Assembly: GCA_031761405.1 (NCBI GenBank) | Contig: JASEVX010000008.1 | Location: 73,886,014-73,950,013 of the forward strand | Length of the DNA stretch: 64,000 bases | Origin: Serripes groenlandicus | Lineage: Eukaryota > Mollusca > Bivalvia > Cardiida > Cardiidae | Direction of reading: 5' to 3' | Shown: positions 56,625-64,000 of the stretch, in pieces | Layout of the letters: every line of letters starts with the position of its first letter | Numbering within the stretch: the first letter of the stretch is position 1 | Position numbers and translations under genes: made by a program | The notes under the pieces: generated by a model | Seen by the model: only the letters and a program-made list of their open reading frames with translations | Told to the model about the DNA's origin: nothing | Database searches by the model: none

Positions 56625-57735
56625 AGAGTGTAACTGTTACAACACCTCTACCACTTCATGAATCCATGTGTTACAGTTACAACACCTCTACCAATTCATG
56701 AATACATGTGTTACAGTTACAACACCTCTACCAGTTCACGAATCCATATGTTACAGTTACAACACCTCTACCAGTTCACGAATCCATGTGTTACAGTTAC
56801 AATACCTCTACCAGTTCACAAATGCATGTGTTACAGTTACAACACCCCTACCAGTTCACAAATGCATGTGTTACAGTTACAACACCTCTACAAATTCATG
56901 AATCCATGTGTTACAGTTACAACACCTCTAACAGTTCATGAATCCATGTGTTTCAACACATCTACCAGTTCACAAATCCATGTGTATCAACACCTCTACG
57001 ACTTCATGAATCCATGTGTAATAGTTACAAAACCTCTACCAGTTCACATATCCATGTGTAATAGTTACAAAACCTCTACCTGTTCACAAATCCATGCGTT
57101 ACAGTTACAATACCTCTACCTGATCATGAATCCATGTGTTACAGTTACAATACCTCTACATGTTCATGAATCCATGTGTTACAGTTACAATACCTCTACA
57201 TGTTCATGAATCCATGTGTTACAGTTACAACACCTCTACCAGTTCATGAATCCATGTGTTAGAGTTACAAAACCTCTACCTGTTCGCGAATCCATGTGTT
57301 ACAGTTACAAAACCTCTACCTGTTCACAAATCCATGTGTTACAGTTACAATACCTCTACCTGTTCATGAATCCATGTGTTACAGTTACAATACCTCTACA
57401 TGTTCATGAATCCATGTGTTACAGTTACAATACCTCTACATGTTCATGAATCCATGTGTTACAGTTACAACACCTCTACCAGTTCATGAATCCATGTGTT
57501 ACAGTTACAAAACCTCTACCTGTTCACGAATACATGTGTTACAGTTACAAAACCTCTACCTGTTCACAAATCCATGTGTTACAGTTACAATACCTCTACC
57601 AGTATATGAATCCATGTGTTACAGTTAAAAAACCTCTACCAGTTCACAAATCCATGTGTCACAGTTACAACACCTCTATTAGTTCACAAATCCATGTGTC
57701 ACAGTTAAAAAAAACTCTACCAGTTCACAAATCCA
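56625..57735 (+). repeat. minisatellite, 40-bp unit, about 27 copies, with 240-bp higher-order period
   Basis: Unit: TTCATGAATCCATGTGTTAC then AGTTACAACACCTCTACCAG. 57181-57240 and 57421-57480 are the same two variants in the same order, as are the units after them, so a six-unit block (240 bp) has been duplicated. All three frames are open over long stretches because 40 is not a multiple of three and the unit lacks stops in most frames. Confidence 0.95.
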
Positions 57736-57764
57736 TGTTTTCCAGACTTTATTCTCACATTTTT

Positions 57765-57970
57765 AGTTCTCCACATGAGACTCTTCCCAGGCTTTTTGAA
57801 AACATAGTGACAAAAGAAGAAATTGCTCAAAAAGAGCAATTTCTCCTTTGGCACAATGTTTTCTACTTAAAGTTATTGGTTATCCATTCAATTATAGAGA
57901 TTTTCTATTTTTTGACAAAAAATGTTCAAAGTCGTCTGCTGCAGAATTGTCATATGAGGGGAAGGGTTAA
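57765..57970. mobile_element. MITE, TTAACCC family, left end replaced
   Basis: Left side begins TTCTCCACATGAGACTCTTC, right end CATATGAGGGGAAGGGTTAA; it abuts the minisatellite. Confidence 0.65.
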
Positions 57971-58184
57971 TTCCTTCAAAATGTAAGCCAGAGAGACCTT
58001 CATAAAGAGACGTAAACAGGTCTTTGTTGTACAATATCATTCTTATCGCATGTAGTTAAATAGAACCGACTAGAACTGTGAGTGAAATAACAAAAGGAAC
58101 AAAAGGATACCCCCATCCCGCACTTACAAGACGGACAGGGTGATTCCTATATACCCACCCCCAAAACTTGTTTGTGGGGGGTAT

Positions 58185-58255
58185 AATGATGTTGTTGGTA
58201 CTCAATAGAATCGTCTCACTGACAATCCTTTTGAGTACCCAAAACATGATATTCC
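58185..58255. repeat. hairpin related to 49279
   Basis: ATGTTGTTGGTACTCAATAG and CTTTTGAGTACCCAAAACAT are inverse with three or four mismatches. Confidence 0.6.
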
Positions 58256-58280
58256 CAGGGCAAATACAAAGTTAATAACA

Positions 58281-59515
58281 TGACAAGAGGGCCATGATGG
58301 CCCTGGAATCGCTCACCTGATTTTTTTTTCACTTTAGCTATATAAGCCCCGCCATCTGGCGGACATAGTTTCCGACCAATCGACTTGGCTTGAAGGAATC
58401 TGATAGAGGGTCACCCTAGGAACATTTCTACAAAATTATTTGAAAATCGGCCTGACACTTTTGGAGGAGAAGATTTTTTAAGTTTTCACTATAGCCATAA
58501 AAGGCAAAATAGCCCCGACCCCTTGTGGCCATGTTTTTTGACCAATCAACATGGCTTGAAGGAATCTGATAGAGGGTCATCCAAGGAACATTTCTACAAA
58601 ATTATTTGAAAATCGGCCTGACACTTTTGGAGAAGAAGATTTTTTAAGTTTGCACTATAGCTATATAAGGCAAAATAGCCCCGCCCCCCTGGCGGCCATG
58701 TTTTTTGACCAATCAACATGGCTTCAAGGAATCTGATAGAGAGTCACCCAAGGAACATTTCTACAAAATAAGTTCAAAATCTGCAAACCAATTTGGGAGG
58801 AGAAGAATTTTGAAGTTTTTTTCGTTTCGTTGCCATGGAAACCAGAATTCTGCATGGATCCCAATAAATTGAAGGAATTCTGGTGAGGTCATTGAGAGGA
58901 TGCTTTCTGTGAAGTTTCATCCCAATTGACCCACTGGTTACTGAGGAGAAGATGTTGAAGATTTTTTAAGTTTTCACTATAACCATAAAAGGCAAAATAG
59001 CCCCGCCCCCTGGCGGCCATGTTTTTCAACCAATCAACATGGCTTGAAGGAATCTGATAGAGGGTTACCCAAGGAACATTTCTACAACATTATTTGAAAA
59101 TCGGCCTGACACTTTTGGAGGAGAAGATTTTTTAAGTTTGCACTATAGCCATATACGGCAAAATAGCCCCCCCCCCCCCCCCCCCCCTGGCGGCCATGTT
59201 TTTCGACCAATCAACATGGCTTGAAGGAATCTGATAGAGGGTCACCCAAGGATCATTTCTACAAAATAATTTGAAAATCGGCCTGACACTTTCGGAGGAG
59301 AAGATTTTTTAAGAATTTTGAAGTTTTTTTCATTTCGTTGCCATGGAAACCAGAATTCTGCATGGATCCCAAAAATTTTAAGGAATTCTGGTGAGGCCAT
59401 TGAGAGGATGCTTTCTGTGAAGTTTCATCCCAGTTGACCCACCGGTTACAGAGGAGAAAATGTTGACGGACGACGACCGACGGACAACGGACGCCGGACA
59501 TAGGGCGAATCTCAT
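58281..59515 (-). mobile_element. pearl-like element, GGCGGCCATG core, long copy
   Basis: Left ACAAGAGGGCCATGATGGCCC then TGGAATCGCTCACCTG (a GGGCCA/TGGCCC palindrome); right GACGGACGACGACCGACGG then GGCGAATCTCATCT. Six core units as at 55814; two are followed by a second unit type (GGAAACCAGAATTCTGCATG; GAGAGGATGCTTTCTGTGA). One unit has a C run of about 20 (59167-59187) where others read GCCCCGCCCCC. Confidence 0.75.
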
Positions 59516-59911
59516 CTGGAAAAATGAATCTCATCGGGAGGTCAATGTGTGAGCTCCAAACTAAAATCATCTGGATGTCTGAGTGTGTGGAAGTCTGAGC
59601 TCCCACTTTAAATCTTTCGACACCACAGGTCTGGTTACACAAATACCACTGAGATAGTTTAACTGCAGGATAAGCAAACAGGGAACCAGGGTGAGTATGA
59701 TGATATATATTTATATTATATACTGAATGATAAAATATAGAGATTTCCCAACTTGTGAAAACCTATAACATGCTTTTTGTCTACTGAGCAATATCACTAG
59801 CCGCATTTTCGGAACTACTTTTTTTAATCTCTTAATTTTTTAATTTTCTTAAATTTAAAAATAATTAAATAAAAATAATAAAAAAACTAGAATTGTTTTT
59901 GCAAAAAACAG
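59516..59911. other. AT-rich non-coding stretch
   Basis: Nothing recognised apart from A/T runs at 59820-59890. Confidence 0.4.
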
Positions 59912-60854
59912 ATGTCTCCCCTCAAATATCTGTCAAAATCTCTCAAAACATTCCAACCTATAAATTTGGGACAGATATGGAGCGGACACGAAATAAAGCC
60001 TCAAACCTTTGACCTTCAAGCGTGACCTTGACATTGACCCTATATTGTCGAGACGCGGGTTCTGCACGTCGCCTTGATGAGGTAAACATGTGACCCAAGT
60101 TTCATGAAAATCCTTCAAGCCGTCTGGGAGATATGGAGCGGACACGAAATAAAGCCTCAAACCTTTGACATTCAAGCGTGACCTTGACCTTGACCCTATA
60201 TTGTCGAGACGCAGGTTCTGCACGTCGCCTTGATGAGGTGAACATGTGACCCAAGTTTCATGAAAATCCTTCAAGCCGTCTCGGAGATATGGAGGGGACA
60301 CGAAATAAAGCCTCAAACCTTTGACCTTCAAGTGTGACCTTGACCTTGACCCTATATTGTCGAGACGCGGGTTCTGCACGTCGCCTTGATGAGGTGAACA
60401 TGTGACCCAAGTTTCATGAAAATCCTTCAAGCCGTCTGGGAGATATGGAGCGGACACGAAATAAAGCCTCAAACCTTTGACCTTCAAGCGTGACCTTGAC
60501 CTTGACCCTATATTGTCGAGACGCGGGTTCTGCACGTCGCCTTGATGAGGTAAACATGTGACCCAAGTTTCATGAAAATCCTTCAAGCCGTCTGGGAGAT
60601 ATGGAGCGGACACGAAATAAAGCCTCAAACCTTTGACCTTCAAGCGTGACCTTGACCTTGACCCTATATTGTCGAGACGCGGGTTCTGCACGTCGCCTTG
60701 ATGAGGTGAACATGTGAGCCAAGTTTCATGAAAATCCTTCAAGCCGTCTTGGAGATATGGAGCGGACACGATTTCGGACAGACGGACAGACAGAAGGACA
60801 GACAGACGCCCAGGACAAAAACAATATATCTCCCCTGTATACAGGGGGAGACAT
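59912..60854. mobile_element. inverted-repeat element with exact 156-bp tandem core (type 3)
   Basis: ATGTCTCCCC (59912) and GGGGGAGACAT (60844-60854) are inverse ends; the right end is itself a hairpin (TCTCCCCTGTATACAGGGGGAGA without the first bases of the left copy). TATATTGTCGAGACGC recurs at 60041, 60197, 60353, 60509 and 60665, exactly 156 bp apart. Units are almost identical. A GACAGACGGACAGAC run follows the core. The 278-codon minus-strand frame exists because 156 is 3 x 52. Confidence 0.9.
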
Positions 60855-61099
60855 AATAAGCATTAAAATAAGCATTAAAATTTAAAAAAATAGAAATATA
60901 TCACTTTTAAATCTGCAAATAAGAGTTTGAATCAACATGACACATTTATTTCAATCAATGTACACATTTGTCGGTGCGCGCATAGCGACGTCACCGCAAA
61001 ACTGACAGATTACGTCATTCAGATCTCTCCGCTTCTGAGCCAAAAATAAATGAGCTGCACAGGGGCATTGTCGCTTAAAAACGAAAATTATCACCGAGT
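60855..61099. other. intronic non-coding stretch
   Basis: Nothing recognised. Confidence 0.4.
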
Positions 61100-61283
61100 A
61101 TATAATATATAGTTTAATAAACATTGTTTTCATGATTTGGGAATTAAATCACTGGTGAAAGAGATTCTTGCATATAAAAACTTGTGCGCTATGTCGCACT
61201 CATTTTTATATCGCAAGAATTTCTTTCACTTGGGATTTAAATCCTGTATCATGAAAACAATGTTAATTAAACTCTATATAATA
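61100..61283. mobile_element. foldback (long hairpin) element next to a splice donor
   Basis: Arms 61100-61188 and 61195-61283 are inverted copies of about 89 bp with scattered mismatches (for example AACATTGTTTTCATGAT outside, GAAATTCTTGCGATATAAAA against GAGATTCTTGCATATAAAAA inside), closing at GTGCG-CTATGT-CGCAC. It starts at intron base 8 of the zinc-finger gene's donor at 61290. Confidence 0.85.
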
Positions 61284-61290
61284 ACGTTAC

Positions 61291-61407
61291 CTGTTTCTGG
61301 GCCTTTTTAATATCTCTGAGACTCAGGTCATCCGTTACCCTTTGTTTGGCCATGTCAAAGGGTTTCCGTTGTTGCGTTATACTCTTGCATACCTTTTGAT
61401 GTTTCGC
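61291..61407 (-). CDS. ZC2HC1A: ZC2HC1A-type gene, exon completing the first zinc finger
   Basis: Minus-strand acceptor TTTTACTATCAG precedes 61407; donor AAACAG|GTAACG follows 61291. The 117-bp exon is in phase 0 at both sides. It begins AKHQKVCKSITQQRKPFDMA, where H-x3-C supplies the last two ligands of the first C2HC finger and the KRKTFD-like stretch follows, as in ZC2HC1A. The exon with the CxxC half of that finger and the start codon should lie beyond 61.4 kb on this strand; none was found up to 64000. Confidence 0.75.
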
Positions 61408-61760
61408 CTGATAGTAAAAAAAAATGTATTTTATGTTCATAAATAAAATGATTACATATACTTATCCTTTTAATATAAATACAGTCTACACGAAAGTTGT
61501 CAGTCCTCCAGTCCTGACTGACAAAAATTCTTTCGGACTCGCATGTTTTCAAATCTCATTATAACTAAAGACTGGTGAAGTCGGCATTCTTCATTATGAA
61601 AAAATAAATTATACATGGTTTTCATGTCAAATCATTGCAAATATTTTCTTTATTTCTCACATCAGTACATCAAACTCTTCCTAGGCAACTGAAAATATTC
61701 TTAAAAAGACTTATAGTTATAAGCTCACTGGTGGATTTGTTTTGTTTGTCTGCAAGGTGT
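61408..61760. other. intronic non-coding stretch
   Basis: No exon for the first half of the zinc finger seen here. Confidence 0.4.
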
Positions 61761-61993
61761 TTAACCCTTGCCCTCATATAGACGCTTTCTGACGCCTCTG
61801 CAGCAGACGGCTTTTTGAAAACATAGTGCCAAAAGAAGAAATTGCTCAAAACGAGCAATTTCTCCTTTTACCACAATGTTTTCCACTTTTAGTCATGTAT
61901 AGGTTATCCATTCATTAATAGAGATTTTCTATTTGTTGACAAAATATGTTCAAAGTCGTCTGCTGCAGAATTGTCGGATGGGGGAAAGGGTTA
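61761..61993. mobile_element. MITE, TTAACCC family
   Basis: Left TTAACCCTTGCCCTCATATAG, right TTGTCGGATGGGGGAAAGGG; very similar to 47741 throughout. Confidence 0.8.
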
Positions 61994-62084
61994 TTTAATG
62001 CCACTTTCAACAATTTTTTTGGTTAAATCTCGACATTTATGGGTACTTCTACCCGTACTTCTAGTCCATTTATCCTGAGACCTG

Positions 62085-62240
62085 ATTCAGCCATAATTCT
62101 AACCCCACAACCATGGGTGCCAAAGAGGGAAAGCCATTAACTACTAAAAGTCCTTGGTATGAGCCAGCTGGGGATCGAACCATGACCAACCATATCCGAG
62201 GTGGACACTTTACCACTACACGACTGAGCTGGTGAAAGAG
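62085..62240 (-). repeat. tRNA-derived SINE remnant
   Basis: On the minus strand CGTGTAGTGGTAAAGTGTCC (A box) and GGTTCGATCCCC (B box) lie about 28 bp apart, followed by body sequence to about 62085. The hAT-type MITE at 62241 sits beside its 5' end. Confidence 0.5.
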
Positions 62241-62677
62241 TAGTGTTGGGCCATCGGTTCCATTTTTACAATCGATTATCGGTTACAATCGCTTTGCCTC
62301 ATTCGATTAGACATCGATTATATAATCGGTGCATACAGTATTGTATTTAACAAGCCGCACTGTTCGCAATGCTTCTTAATATTTATGTTTGATAACAAAA
62401 ATATACCGGCTTAATGTCTTGTCTTTAATAGTTTGTATCATTTTATTGCCAAAAAAACGTTATTTTCGATCTTAAGGTGTTGTATTTACATGCTAGCCCA
62501 CCAAACATGAGTTCTCAAACAAACTGCGAGAGTAATCTTTCTTGTGTAAGCGAATATTAATCAAGCATTAATGGTGAACCGATTGATAATCGATTGTGGT
62601 AAAATGCAATCGATTATCGCCAACGTGATGCATAACAGATCAACTTTCGATTATAATCGATCATCGGCCCAACACTA
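62241..62677. mobile_element. hAT-type MITE, 437 bp
   Basis: TAGTGTTGGGCC and GGCCCAACACTA are perfect inverted ends. Flanks are TGAAAGAG (62233-62240) and TGGAAGAG (62678-62685), an 8-bp duplication with one mismatch, as in hAT elements. Subterminal AATCGATTAT/ATAATCGAT words recur at both sides. No transposase. Confidence 0.8.
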
Positions 62678-62822
62678 TGGAAGAGGAATGACGTTTGTTG
62701 ATTGTCAAAACGAATAGATGGCTACACCGGTCTAATTCAGTTGGTCATGCCAGGGACGTAGATAAGAGGGATTAATTAAGCAACTCCACCTATAAAATTG
62801 TCCAAGTTTTCACATTATGCAT

Positions 62823-63468
62823 GCTTACCAACCTTTTCTCAACCTCAAGGGGGAGTTTCATGATCTCAAAGTGGGGGATTGGGGTTTGAAGGGGGAGATT
62901 TTCAGCGCCATGAATTTAACAGAAGAAATTTTCACAATAGAACGGAATTTAGATAACTATGCAGGGATACATGTACAATACTTTTAATATTTAATATAGG
63001 AAAATAATTAAAAAGACTCATTTTGAGAATGTTTTCTATTAAACAGATTATTTTCAACTGTATAATTATTAGCATTTAAGTATTATTTTGGCATGTTTTC
63101 AAGTCTGTGCTTTTATATTAAGAAATGTTTTAACTGTGGCTAACTAGAAAATCATGCAAGTTGTCTGTTATGTCAAAGACTTTCATATTACATCCAAGAA
63201 AAAAAAAATATTAACAACATTTTAATTTATAGACACAGGGAGAAGAAAAATAGTGACAATAATGTTAAGAAGTTGATGTTAGAAATTGATTGTAGTAATT
63301 TTCAGTACATTTATACACATTAATCCAAATGATTTTAAAAAAAATTTTTTTTTTTTTTAAATTTTCGAATTTTCGAAAATCGTGAGTTTCTCCCTCACGA
63401 TCGTGGGGGTGGGGTTACGCCCTTCAAATCGTGAGACTCACGATTGAATCTGGAGGGTTGGTATTAAA
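62823..63468. mobile_element. candidate inverted-repeat element
   Basis: CTTACCAACCTTTTCTC at the left and GGAGGGTTGGTATT at the right share only an 8-bp inverse core (TACCAACC). Inside the right part, AATCGTGAG/CTCACGAT words form short hairpins (63379-63445). No clear target duplication. Confidence 0.4.
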
Positions 63469-63821
63469 GCATGATTATGTAGCAAATAAATATTTGAAGT
63501 CACATTTGGCACATAAACAAAACATACATATTCTGAAAGTTTAAAATTTCAATTAAAGTTAGAGATACATTGAACAACTGGAATTTCTTTGTATTTTGAA
63601 TAATGACTGGTTTAAAGACACAGGTATTGGGATTTCTGAATTTTATCAATTTTGTTCCAAAACTTAATACTGACATTATTCATAAGGATAAAATATCATC
63701 AAAATATGTAGTGTATTAAACTATTTTTATCTATTGCAATAGAAGAATGTTTAAACTTTTGGAAAATATATTTGTTATTGTCATATCTTGAAAAACAGTA
63801 TTCTAATTGTTGTAAGAGGAT
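63469..63821. other. AT-rich non-coding stretch
   Basis: Nothing recognised. Confidence 0.4.
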
Positions 63822-64000
63822 ATCGAGGGCTTGGCATGAAATTGTTGTAACTAAAATACGTATTTTTTTACCAAGGTTAATCACTTCACCATACAGTCTT
63901 TATAAGCGTTAAATCATTTTTCTTAGTAAACAATAGAAATTTAAGTGCCATTGCTCGTTCTGAGCAATGGCACCTAAATTAGCATTGTTTACAAATGAGT
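63822..64000. mobile_element. MITE, CGAGGGCTT family, cut by the window end
   Basis: ATCGAGGGCTTGGCATGAAA onward follows the copy at 4301 through its central hairpin (GTGCCATTGCTCG; GAGCAATGGCAC). Confidence 0.8.

Noticed and set aside
56658..57986. Open frames of 183 and 176 codons
   Set aside because: All three frames give similar repeating peptides from the 40-bp unit; no gene context.
59933..60769. 278-codon minus-strand open frame
   Set aside because: The 156-bp unit is a multiple of three with no stop in that frame, so the frame is a property of the tandem repeat inside an inverted-repeat element.
54000..60800. CRISPR-like arrays (regular repeats)
   Set aside because: Units are contiguous without unique spacers, and the DNA is eukaryotic.

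Overview
This is eukaryotic, AT-rich, repeat-dominated genomic DNA with short spliced exons. The mix points to a bivalve mollusc: an intronless TRIM/NHL-like coding exon behind 5' UTR exons, tRNA-derived SINEs, many small inverted-repeat elements, and elements whose cores are tandem ~150-200 bp units. The repeat families remind me of dreissenid mussels, but that is recall and was not searched. Nothing looks bacterial, organellar or like a CRISPR array.

Protein genes are few. (1) 13.3-16.9 kb, + strand: a RING-less B-box/NHL-like TRIM-type protein of 422 aa in one coding exon, with two probable upstream 5' UTR exons. (2) 18.96-19.54 kb, - strand: a frameshifted, truncated PIF/Harbinger transposase. 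(3) 23.5-29.65 kb, - strand: a large single-exon gene that joins an N-terminal C76-type cysteine-protease-like domain (Gln10, Cys22, Asp140, His142) to a C-terminal RNase H/DDE-like domain. It is split by a 3,017-bp inverted-repeat element (24057-27073) flanked by a 5-bp duplication; conceptual removal of element plus one duplicate puts the two halves in one frame. (4) 47.5-61.4 kb, - strand: four exons with compatible phases of a ZC2HC1A-type C2HC zinc-finger gene; its first and last exons are not found here.

The region 30.17-37.41 kb is a tandem satellite of about 0.74-0.92 kb units ending at a 200-N gap. Most units carry two TGACGTCA (CRE) palindromes, then a degenerate tRNA-like sequence with good A and B boxes and a TTTT run just downstream, so they look like a repeated pol III cassette. 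Unit junctions are flanked by a 12-bp inverted repeat, which suggests the satellite grew from a transposon.

The rest is repeat landscape. Families used as labels below: TTAACCC family (about 200-230 bp, inverted termini, more than 20 copies, dense in 37-62 kb); CGAGGGCTT family (about 230-250 bp); GAGCCGTCCC family (about 260 bp); pearl-like elements (palindromic ends, GCTCACCT subterminal motif, tandem cores); three inverted-repeat elements with cores of 155-168 bp units followed by a GAC-rich simple repeat; two long foldback hairpins (3.65 kb and 61.1 kb, the latter beside a splice donor); and minisatellites at 12, 25, 48 and 57 kb. Most small open frames in these repeats are by-products of tandem repetition and are not called as genes.
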